From: Deltaproteobacteria bacterium
Lineage (GTDB): Bacteria; Myxococcota_A; UBA9160; SZUA-336
Assembly: GCA_030665705.1 (NCBI GenBank)
Contig: DAOUZG010000148.1
Span: forward strand, 1 to 5,417
Length of the DNA: 5,417 bases
Reading direction: 5' to 3'
The notes beneath the pieces were generated by a model. The model was not told the DNA's origin, made no database searches, and saw only the letters and a program-made list of their open reading frames with translations. Position numbers and translations under genes: made by a program. This document shows, piece after piece, positions 1 through 5,320 of this stretch (its first letter is position 1; each line of letters opens with the position of its first letter).

Positions 1-130
1 AAATGAGATCGCTGGTTGTGAGCTCGAAGCTCCCCATTGCGGGGCTGCTCTGCGGAGCCGCGAGGACCAGGCCGGCCCCCAGCAGGGCCCAGAATCCGAG
101 CTCCTTACGCACACGCGCGAACCGCCCCAT
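1..130 (-). CDS. N-terminus of an unidentified exported protein (runs off left edge)
   Basis: The gene starts with ATG at 130-128 and continues past base 1, so only 43 residues are visible. They form a typical Sec signal peptide: a basic n-region (MGRFARVRKE), a hydrophobic core (GFWALLGAGLVLAA), then a polar c-region ending in SSPA, with likely signal peptidase I cleavage after residue 31. No lipobox cysteine is present, so it is not an obvious lipoprotein. Upstream in frame there is a stop at 185-187 and no other ATG, GTG or TTG in between, which fixes the start. The ribosome site is weak (AGG three bases before the ATG). The 12 mature residues seen are too few to name a family. It follows the ROK kinase gene on the same strand after 186 bases, so it may have its own promoter. 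The signal peptide is visible in the sequence; the function is unknown. Confidence 0.6.
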   Translation of the reverse strand, partial: MGRFARVRKELGFWALLGAGLVLAAPQSSPAMGSFELTTSDLI

Positions 131-316
131 GTACCTAGAGTGTGCGGAGAAGGGGTCTGGTAGCGCGTTTTTTTGGTGTTTCTGTTAGGGGGCCAGCTCG
201 CCGAGGCGCGGGTCAGACTCTTCCGGCGGATGTTCGTTGTAACTTATTGATTTTGCTGAACCTGAATCTCGGCCCCAGGGATTCCAGTGCTGCTGGAGAG
301 CCGTCGAGGGTCTCCG
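131..316. other. Spacer between ROK kinase and exported-protein gene
   Basis: No gene is supported here. An AT-rich patch at about 236-262 stands out from the GC-rich surroundings and is the most likely place for a minus-strand promoter of the exported-protein gene, but no convincing -35/-10 pair is seen. A short perfect hairpin (TCCAG at 283-287 with CTGGA at 293-297) lies just after the kinase stop. It lacks a T-run on either strand, so it is not called a terminator. Confidence 0.25.
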
Positions 317-1240
317 TCAGGCCACCTCTTCCGGTCTCAGGGCCCGGAAAGCCGCACCGACCATCCCCGCTTCGTTGCTGAGCTCGGCCTTGGAGAAGAG
401 GAACCGCTGACCCCACGCCCGCTCCGCGAGTCGGGCCCTCTCGCGCAGGGCCGGTGCGAAGACCTCGAACTGCCTCTCCATCAACCCACCGCCGAAGACG
501 ACCTGCTCCGGCATGAACGTGTGTAGGGCCGTCCAGAACGCAGCTGCGACGGCCACAACGACCCGCTCGATGAGCGACCGAGCGGTGGGGTCTCCCTCCT
601 TCGCCCTCTCGAAGACCTCCGCCGCGTCCGCAAGGCCCAGGGCTTGCCCCGCCTTCGTCACGGCTGTCCCGGAGGCCACACTCTCCAGGCAGCCTCTCAC
701 CCCGCAGTAGCATTCAGGTCCGCTCGAATCGACGGGGATGTGGCCGATCTCGGGGTGCTCGCCGTTCGTGCCTCGATAGATTCTCCGGTCGACGAGGGCC
801 GCCCCCCCTACCCCCGTGCCGAAGGTGAACATGACCACGTGCTCGAACGAACGGGCCGAGCCCGCATGAACCTCGCCCAGCAGGGCCGCATCGGCGTCGT
901 TCTCGAGGTAGGCCGGCACGGCGAAGGCATCCTCCAGAACGCGGACGGGGCTCGCACCCTCCCAGCCCGGCAGTGTGAACGGATTGTGGATCGTCCCCGT
1001 GCCCGGGTGCACCGGTCCCGCACACCCGATGCCGATCCCCGCCAGCTCATCCGCGCGGGCTCCGGCCGAGGTCAGAAGGCGCTCGATCCCCTCCACGACC
1101 CTCTGCATGGCTTCCGCGAAACCCGCCTCCGGCTCGGTCGGTAGGGTCAGTCGCCCCTCGACCGCGGCGGATTCACTCACCAGGCCGATCGATATCTTGG
1201 TCCCCCCGATATCGATTCCGATCGCCCTCGATTCACGCAT
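317..1240 (-). CDS. ROK family sugar kinase
   Basis: A 307-residue protein of normal length for single-domain ROK kinases, which phosphorylate sugars such as glucose, N-acetylglucosamine, N-acetylmannosamine or allose with ATP in the cytoplasm. The N-terminal phosphate loop is DIGGTK (10-15). The catalytic Asp is in ENDADAALLGE (Asp115), and the second ATP-binding loop is FGTGVGG (140-146). The ROK zinc signature is complete: His167 in EIGH, then Cys177, Cys179 and Cys184 in CYCGVRGC, followed by Glu186. A FGGGL loop lies at 249-253. No helix-turn-helix domain precedes the kinase fold, so it is an enzyme rather than an NagC/XylR-type repressor. The ATG places DIGGTK at the usual distance; a G-rich stretch touches the start codon, so the ribosome site is poor. 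The gene lies downstream of the PIG-L gene, now separated by a MITE-like insertion. The sugar substrate cannot be read from the sequence. Confidence 0.93.
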   Translation of the reverse strand: MRESRAIGIDIGGTKISIGLVSESAAVEGRLTLPTEPEAGFAEAMQRVVEGIERLLTSAGARADELAGIGIGCAGPVHPGTGTIHNPFTLPGWEGASPVRVLEDAFAVPAYLENDADAALLGEVHAGSARSFEHVVMFTFGTGVGGAALVDRRIYRGTNGEHPEIGHIPVDSSGPECYCGVRGCLESVASGTAVTKAGQALGLADAAEVFERAKEGDPTARSLIERVVVAVAAAFWTALHTFMPEQVVFGGGLMERQFEVFAPALRERARLAERAWGQRFLFSKAELSNEAGMVGAAFRALRPEEVA

Positions 1241-1276
1241 CCCCCGGTCCCGCTACCCGTACGCGCGCCCTGCGCC

Positions 1277-1298
1277 TAGTGTCCTGTCCCGGGAGTTC
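1277..1298 (+). repeat. Left terminal inverted repeat of the MITE-like element
   Basis: Bases 1277-1292 (TAGTGTCCTGTCCCGG) match the reverse complement of 1427-1442 exactly. After one mismatch at 1293, AGTTC (1294-1298) also matches, giving 21 of 22 positions. Confidence 0.85.
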
Positions 1299-1420
1299 CG
1301 ACGCGTTTCCCGCGGCCGAGGCGCCGGGCTCGCAAGGCGCGCGAGCGAGGAATATCCGTCGTTATTCCGAGCGAGTGCAACGCCGCGAGCACGGATGCAA
1401 CGGCCGCCGGGAATGCAAGC

Positions 1421-1442
1421 GAACTTCCGGGACAGGACACTA
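1421..1442 (-). repeat. Right terminal inverted repeat of the MITE-like element
   Basis: This is the inverted partner of the repeat at 1277-1298 (21 of 22 positions complementary). Its outermost TA, with the preceding C, reads as the TAG stop of the PIG-L gene on the minus strand. Confidence 0.85.
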
Positions 1443-2261
1443 GAGGATCTCCACGTCTCTCGGCATCTCTTTCAGCATCTGGTTCGCCATCTCCTCGGCC
1501 ATATCGAAGTGACCCGGCCCGGTTTTGATCGCGTAGAACGCCTCGGCGAGCTGGAGGCTGTACCGCTGCCCGATGCCGCCTGCGATCATCCGCAAAACGT
1601 CGCGAACGGCGGACATGAGCTGCTCCCTCTCCTCGACGGTCAGCCGGGTCGGATCCGCGTCGGGAAGAAACCAATCCGCCAGCATTTCGACCTGGGATTG
1701 ATGACAGAGAAGGCTCTGGACCTTCTTCTCGAACGTGCCCCCGATATCGACGATCCGATTCGGGGCGCGGTCCGTCGGCACCATGTACCACACCTCCTGG
1801 GGCTGGTGCGGCTGTAGCCCTGCCTCCAGCTGCTTCGGAAAGTACAGGGGAAAGCAGGTAAACACCGCCACCTCGGACGCGATTCTACCCGCCGTGATGT
1901 GATCGGGATGAATCTCGTATCTCAGCCAGGGATCGAGGGTGACGATTCGGTCTGCTCGGAGCTTACGAACCGAATAGGCAAGCTTCTCCTTTAACTCCTC
2001 GCGGTGGTCGCTCAGGGATCCGTCGGGAAACCAGAAGCCGATCGGTTCGTGCCCCCCGATCACCTCCATCGCTCGGGTCAACTCGTTCTTGCGCTGCTCG
2101 GCGACCTGTGCACGGGTTCGGCCGATGACCCTGGTGCCCATACTTCCGTCGGTTGCAGAAATCGCGTAGACCTCATGGCCTTCCTGCGTCCACTTGGCCA
2201 TGGTTCCGCTTGCCAGGAATTCCGCATCGTCGGGGTGGGCATAGATGACGAGTATGTTCAT
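1440..2261 (-). CDS. PIG-L family zinc-dependent deacetylase
   Basis: A 273-residue member of the PIG-L/LmbE family, metal-dependent hydrolases that remove acyl groups from amide nitrogen, typically on N-acetylglucosaminyl conjugates or related small molecules (as MshB and BshB do). The protein opens with the family signature AHPDDAE (8-14), in which His9 and Asp12 bind zinc and Asp11 is the presumed general base. The third zinc ligand is His121 in HPDH (118-121). There is no signal peptide, so it should be cytoplasmic. The ATG is well fixed: AAGGAG at 2268-2273 lies six bases upstream, and the start overlaps the stop of the PLP enzyme gene (ATGA, 2258-2261), implying translational coupling. 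The TAG stop lies in the TA end of the MITE-like element, but the pre-insertion site would also read TAG, so the C-terminus is probably native. The substrate is unknown; sequence gives no reason to choose mycothiol or bacillithiol. Confidence 0.92.
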   Translation of the reverse strand: MNILVIYAHPDDAEFLASGTMAKWTQEGHEVYAISATDGSMGTRVIGRTRAQVAEQRKNELTRAMEVIGGHEPIGFWFPDGSLSDHREELKEKLAYSVRKLRADRIVTLDPWLRYEIHPDHITAGRIASEVAVFTCFPLYFPKQLEAGLQPHQPQEVWYMVPTDRAPNRIVDIGGTFEKKVQSLLCHQSQVEMLADWFLPDADPTRLTVEEREQLMSAVRDVLRMIAGGIGQRYSLQLAEAFYAIKTGPGHFDMAEEMANQMLKEMPRDVEIL

Positions 2262-3262
2262 GACTCGCTCCTTTCTCCGTGGAGCTCGGTTTCTGTGGTA
2301 GCCAGGAGGCGCTGCAAGGTCGCGCGATCGATATTTCCCCCGGTCAGGATCATGGCGACCCGCTTACCTCGGAGCTCGTTCCGCAGCGACCGGGCCGCGG
2401 CCAGGGGGGCGGCGCCGGCGCCCTCCGCGAGGTTGTGGGTGTAGCGGAGGAGGTCCCGGACCGCCCGGACCATCGCCTCCTCGCTGACCATCACGAAGTC
2501 ATCAACGTGACGGTGAATCAGCTCCAGGGTCATGCGCGCGGGGACACGGGTGGCCAGTCCGTCCGCGAACGTATCGGCCGACTCGGTCGTCACCAAACGT
2601 TTCTTCTTCCAGGAGAGGTAAACGGAGGGCGCTCGCTCGGCCTGGACGCCGACGACCCGTGTCTCGGGGCTGACCTCGCCGCGGACGAGGCAGGTACCGG
2701 AGATTCCGGAGCCGAGACCGACCGGAACGAGCACGGTGTCGAGGTCCGGAACGTCCTCGAAGAGCTCGAGCGCGTAGGTGCCCACCCCGGCGATCATCGA
2801 GGGCTCGTTGGCGGAGTGGATGTAGAGCAGGCCCTCGGCGGCCACGATCTCCTCCACATGCTCGCGCGCCTCATCGAAGTCCTTGCCGTGCTCGACGAGC
2901 TCGGCGCCGTACGAGCGGATTGCCTCGTTCTTCTCCGGGTTGTTTCCGTGGGGAACGACGATGACGGCGCGCACGTCGAAGAGGTGTGCGGCATAGGCAA
3001 TCGAGAGGCCGTGATTACCGCGCGTCGCCGAGATCACGCCGCGGCGCTTCTCCTCTTCGGGCAGGGCACTGATCAGGTTGACGCCCCCACGTACCTTGAA
3101 CGCGCCGACCGGCTGATGGTTCTCGTGCTTGACGAAGAACTCGCATCCGAGCTCGTGCGACAGGGCCGGGTAGCTGAAGGTCGGCGTGCGCGGAAGATAC
3201 CGGCTCACCACCGGTCGAGCGCGGAGCACATCCGAGTAGGTGGGGAGAACCTTTTCAGGCAC
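2258..3262 (-). CDS. PLP-dependent threonine/serine dehydratase-like enzyme (fold type II)
   Basis: A 334-residue protein of the tryptophan synthase beta-like fold, closest in motifs to catabolic threonine/serine ammonia-lyases, which convert hydroxy-amino acids to 2-oxo acids and ammonia. The PLP Schiff-base lysine is Lys56 in GAFKVRGG. The cofactor-contacting Asn is Asn83 in SATRGNHG (family usual: SAGNHAQG). The phosphate loop is VGLGSGISG (181-189), where family members more often have GGGGL. ADGLATRVP (233-241), EGAGAAPLAA (280-289) and the C-terminal TGGN (307-310) match threonine dehydratase landmarks. There is no ACT domain, so isoleucine feedback control, as in biosynthetic IlvA, is not expected. 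The start is GTG (3262-3260); no in-frame ATG exists upstream or close downstream, and the ribosome site is weak. The gene lies 51 bases after the enoyl-CoA hydratase gene and overlaps the PIG-L start. Related possibilities are serine racemase, hydroxyaspartate dehydratase or EutB-like enzymes; the substrate is unresolved. Confidence 0.88.
   Translation of the reverse strand: MPEKVLPTYSDVLRARPVVSRYLPRTPTFSYPALSHELGCEFFVKHENHQPVGAFKVRGGVNLISALPEEEKRRGVISATRGNHGLSIAYAAHLFDVRAVIVVPHGNNPEKNEAIRSYGAELVEHGKDFDEAREHVEEIVAAEGLLYIHSANEPSMIAGVGTYALELFEDVPDLDTVLVPVGLGSGISGTCLVRGEVSPETRVVGVQAERAPSVYLSWKKKRLVTTESADTFADGLATRVPARMTLELIHRHVDDFVMVSEEAMVRAVRDLLRYTHNLAEGAGAAPLAAARSLRNELRGKRVAMILTGGNIDRATLQRLLATTETELHGERSES
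2268..2273 (-). promoter_or_regulatory. Ribosome binding site of the PIG-L gene
   Basis: AAGGAG on the minus strand, six bases before the ATG and inside the end of the preceding reading frame. It supports the chosen start and independent loading of ribosomes in addition to coupling through the ATGA overlap. Confidence 0.75.
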
Positions 3263-3313
3263 TCCGGCAATGGTAGCATCGAGTGATTCGGTCCGGGGTT
3301 TCTGAGATGGGTT

Positions 3314-4126
3314 CTAGAGGCCGTGATGCGGCCATCGGGGCTTCAGGTTCCCGGCCTTGAAGGCCGCGGCCCCGATCGTGTGTTTGTCCTTGCGCAGGAA
3401 CATCGAGATGATCATCTCCGCCTCGATGCGTAGCCGATCCTCCAGCGTCCGCCCGACTCCACGCACGAGCGTCTCCTTGTCGGAGCGGATGGCGCCCTGA
3501 GGGAGCGCCACAATCTCGCGGGCCAGCTCCTTGGCTCGTGTGAGAGCTTCACCCCTCGGCACGACTTGGTTGACGAGGCCGATCTTCTCCGCCTCCCGAA
3601 CGTCGATCCGCCTGCCCGTGATAATCAGCTCCATCGCTCGCGCGAACCCGACAACCAACGGCAGTCGAGCCGTCAAGCCGTCTCCAGCAACGATATTCCA
3701 ACGTCGTTCCAGAGCGCCGAACTCGGCGTTCTCAGCCGCAATTCGGATGTCGGCGAGGAGCGCGGTCTCGAGACCGGCCGCGAAGGCGTAGCCGTTGACC
3801 GCGGCAATCACCGGTTTGAAGATATCCACCTTCCGCGTGTAGCCGCACGCCCCCGGCAGGTTGTAGAGATCCCGACGATACCGATCGAAGTCGCCGGGGT
3901 CGCTCAACGCGGCGGCATCCTGCAGGTCCCAGCCCGCGCAGAACGCGGTTTCACCCGCCCCCGTAATGATGAGCACGAAGGCGTCATCGTCGTCGCGGAA
4001 GCGCTGCCAGGCGTCGTGTAGCTCCAGGTTCATCGCCCGGCTGATCGCGTTGTGCTGATCGGGACGGTTGTAGACGAGCGTGACGACGTGGTCTTCCTTG
4101 TCGTAGACGAGAGTCTCGTACGCCAT
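3314..4126 (-). CDS. Enoyl-CoA hydratase/isomerase family protein
   Basis: A 270-residue single-domain crotonase-fold protein, full length for the family, which acts on acyl-CoA thioesters. The oxyanion-hole segments are FCAGWDL (62-68) and VNGYAFAAGLE (110-120). Both catalytic glutamates of classical hydratases appear to be kept: Glu120 and Glu140, 20 residues apart as in the mitochondrial enzyme (Glu144/Glu164). This favours hydratase over pure isomerase activity. The usual IPGAGG stretch reads IVAGDG, a mild departure. The AGWDL and KPVIAAVNGYAF segments recall crotonobetainyl-CoA hydratase (CaiD), but similar strings occur across the family, so the substrate stays open. The ATG is preceded by an excellent AAAGGAGG five bases away. 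Downstream is the PLP enzyme gene (51-base gap); upstream is a decayed alpha/beta hydrolase. No thiolase, acyl-CoA dehydrogenase or CoA ligase is in view, so a beta-oxidation role is not shown. Confidence 0.92.
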   Translation of the reverse strand: MAYETLVYDKEDHVVTLVYNRPDQHNAISRAMNLELHDAWQRFRDDDDAFVLIITGAGETAFCAGWDLQDAAALSDPGDFDRYRRDLYNLPGACGYTRKVDIFKPVIAAVNGYAFAAGLETALLADIRIAAENAEFGALERRWNIVAGDGLTARLPLVVGFARAMELIITGRRIDVREAEKIGLVNQVVPRGEALTRAKELAREIVALPQGAIRSDKETLVRGVGRTLEDRLRIEAEMIISMFLRKDKHTIGAAAFKAGNLKPRWPHHGL

Positions 4127-4131
4127 GCGGC

Positions 4132-4139
4132 CCTCCTTT
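4132..4139 (-). promoter_or_regulatory. Ribosome binding site of the enoyl-CoA hydratase gene
   Basis: AAAGGAGG on the minus strand, five bases before the ATG at 4126. It is the strongest Shine-Dalgarno in the window and suggests this is a well-translated gene. Confidence 0.8.
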
Positions 4140-4147
4140 GAGTCTTG

Positions 4148-4321
4148 CTAGGCTGGTTTCTCGAGGAATGTACGGATCACCCGTGTCGTCTCCGAGGGAT
4201 TCTCGAAGACGAAGAAGTGCCCCGCGTCAATGAACTCTACTCTCGCGTAAGCCGTTCATCCGTCAGCGATCCCGAATTCTCGCATAGGGTCCGTCGGCGT
4301 GGGCTCGGTCACGCGAGACAT
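4148..4321 (-). pseudogene. Remnant of an alpha/beta hydrolase (C-terminal part)
   Basis: On the minus strand the bases before the TAG at 4150-4148 translate to about 35 residues that look like the end of an alpha/beta hydrolase. The segment EFIDAGHFFVFENPSE has the DAGHF-type strand and loop carrying the catalytic histidine, followed by an amphipathic helix ending in IRTFLEKPA, as in this family. An in-frame TGA (4258-4256) interrupts it. Upstream in the same frame are 21 more codons starting with ATG at 4321; their MSRVTEPT resembles the strand that normally precedes the acid residue (pattern: I-x-x-PTL), followed by an apparent loss of the usual WGxxD region. The nucleophile Ser, the acid residue and about 200 residues are absent. 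It is best read as a gene decayed by deletion plus a stop. It ends 21 bases before the enoyl-CoA hydratase ATG. The recognition is by motif only. Confidence 0.6.
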
Positions 4322-4411
4322 CAAAGAGTTAACCTCTAAAATTTCTAGTGAATTCAATATGTTACGGGATCGGTTCGGCGGGAAAGCTCCAACCTGCCTG
4401 GTGGGGGATGG
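4322..4411. other. AT-rich spacer upstream of the hydrolase remnant
   Basis: Bases 4322-4372 are markedly richer in A and T than the rest of the window, and no gene is seen. It could hold a minus-strand promoter for the enoyl-CoA hydratase to kinase run (TTGAAT at 4357-4352 is a possible -35), but no good -10 lies at the right spacing. A six-base imperfect stem (CCAACC near 4390 with GGTGGG near 4401) follows the methyltransferase stop without a T-run, so a terminator is not called. Confidence 0.25.
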
Positions 4412-5290
4412 TCAGCCCCGGAGCTGCAGCTGCAGCGTCTCGATGAACTTCGGGTTCGTGCCGCAGCAGCCCCCGACGAAGCTCGCTCCCGCCGCCACCA
4501 GCTTCCGGACGGATCCGGCAAAGGCCTCGGGACTCATCCGGTAGACGGCCTCGCCGTCGACGAGCTCGGGGAGTCCGGCGTTGGGTTTGACCCAGATTGG
4601 GCGATCGGTGGAGGAGGCGAGGGTCTCGCAGATCCGGATGAAGTCCTCCGGTCCCACCCCGCAGTTCGCGCCAATCACATCCGCCCCCGCTCGGGCCAGC
4701 TCCGAGGCAGCGTCCGATGGGGTAACGCCCATCATGGTCCGGTCCTTGTTCTTGCCGGAGTCGAAGACCATACAAGCAACGACCGGAAGCCCGGTTGCGG
4801 TGGCGGCCTCGACGGCAATCCGGGCCTCCACCAGGTCGGTCATCGTCTCGACAACGATGGCGTCGGCACCCGCTTCGGCGAGCGCCGTCGCCTGCTCGGT
4901 GAATGCGGCGCGGAGCTCCCCTTCGTCGATCTCGCCCATCATCAGGATCTTGCCGCTCGGTCCGATCGAGGCAAAGACGCGGGCCTGCCCGGCCGCGGCC
5001 CGTCGGGAGATCTCGACTCCGGCGCGATTGACATCCCCGACCCGCTCCCGCTCGGGGCGGGTCCCGAGCGCGATCCGGTTTGCGCGGAAGGTGTTCGTCA
5101 GGATGACCTGACTTCCCGCCGCCACATACGCACGCGCCACCTCCTCGACACGCTCGGGGTGAGACAGGTTCCAAAGGTCTCCGAACTCACCGGCGGCAAG
5201 TCCGCGCGCCTGCATCTCGGTGCCCCAGGCGCCGTCCGTCAGCACCGGCCCTTCCGCCGCGAGCTCGCGAATCACCAATGTCCCCGGCAT
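4412..5290 (-). CDS. Homocysteine S-methyltransferase family protein (stand-alone)
   Basis: A 292-residue TIM-barrel enzyme of the homocysteine-binding family (MetH N-terminal domain, BHMT, MmuM), which transfers a methyl group to zinc-bound homocysteine to give methionine. DGAWGTEMQ (19-27) is the conserved first strand; NLSHPERVEEVARAYVAAG (41-59) and the following TNTF are typical. All three zinc cysteines are present: Cys210 in GANCG and Cys275-Cys276 in GGCCGTNP. KPNAG (235-239) is also conserved. The protein has no cobalamin, folate or activation domain, unlike full MetH. Thirty bases upstream ends a corrinoid-protein gene, so the methyl donor may be a methylated corrinoid carried on that partner, rather than S-methylmethionine or betaine. 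The ATG is kept because it leaves a normal N-terminus, though its ribosome site (GAGGG) is very close; TTG or GTG at codons 5-6 are alternatives. No leader or riboswitch is visible. Confidence 0.9.
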   Translation of the reverse strand: MPGTLVIRELAAEGPVLTDGAWGTEMQARGLAAGEFGDLWNLSHPERVEEVARAYVAAGSQVILTNTFRANRIALGTRPERERVGDVNRAGVEISRRAAAGQARVFASIGPSGKILMMGEIDEGELRAAFTEQATALAEAGADAIVVETMTDLVEARIAVEAATATGLPVVACMVFDSGKNKDRTMMGVTPSDAASELARAGADVIGANCGVGPEDFIRICETLASSTDRPIWVKPNAGLPELVDGEAVYRMSPEAFAGSVRKLVAAGASFVGGCCGTNPKFIETLQLQLRG

Positions 5291-5320
5291 CCCTCGGGTC
5301 CCGCAGACTTCCAGCAGGGG

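Larger units (their letters stand above)
1277..1442. mobile_element. MITE-like palindromic element with TA ends
   Basis: A 166-base non-coding element bounded by inverted repeats. The left end TAGTGTCCTGTCCCGG and the complement of the right end are identical over 16 bases; after one mismatch the match continues through AGTTC. Further in, the two halves stay partly complementary: CCCG and CGGCCG blocks, GCTCGC paired with GCGAGC, and GGAATA at about 1353-1358 pairing with TATTCC around a central loop. Nearly the whole element can therefore fold into one long imperfect hairpin. TA at both outer ends fits a duplicated TA target, as made by IS630/Tc1-mariner transposases, which suggests a non-autonomous derivative mobilised in trans. 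It has no credible reading frame of its own. The right TA is part of the PIG-L stop codon. Family assignment is inference; the repeats are directly visible. Confidence 0.8.

Noticed and set aside
161..187. T-run at 168-174 as a plus-strand terminator
   Set aside because: No stable hairpin precedes the run and there is no plus-strand gene upstream to terminate.
272..319. Hairpin after the ROK kinase stop as an intrinsic terminator
   Set aside because: The five-base stem TCCAG/CTGGA is short, the outer pairing needs bulges, and no T-run follows on the minus strand.
1277..1442. Palindromic region as a CRISPR repeat, riboswitch or plain terminator
   Set aside because: There is one inverted pair and no direct-repeat array. 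The TA-bounded terminal repeats and the clean empty-site reconstruction fit a mobile element better.
975..1817. A 280-codon plus-strand frame spanning the kinase start, the MITE and the end of the PIG-L gene
   Set aside because: It crosses two well-supported minus-strand genes and a palindromic element, and its translation looks like low-complexity antisense sequence.
2279..3286. A 335-codon open frame on the plus strand across the whole dehydratase gene
   Set aside because: It mirrors the minus-strand PLP enzyme almost exactly, its translation shows no family motif, and long antisense frames are expected in GC-rich genes.
4145..4339. A 64-codon plus-strand frame opposite the hydrolase remnant
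   Set aside because: Its translation has no family features, whereas the minus strand over the same bases reads as a recognisable alpha/beta hydrolase C-terminus.
4362..5174. A 270-codon minus-strand frame inside the homocysteine methyltransferase gene
   Set aside because: It is an out-of-frame shadow, rich in Arg and Gly, with no recognisable motif; the overlapping frame has the full zinc-site signature.
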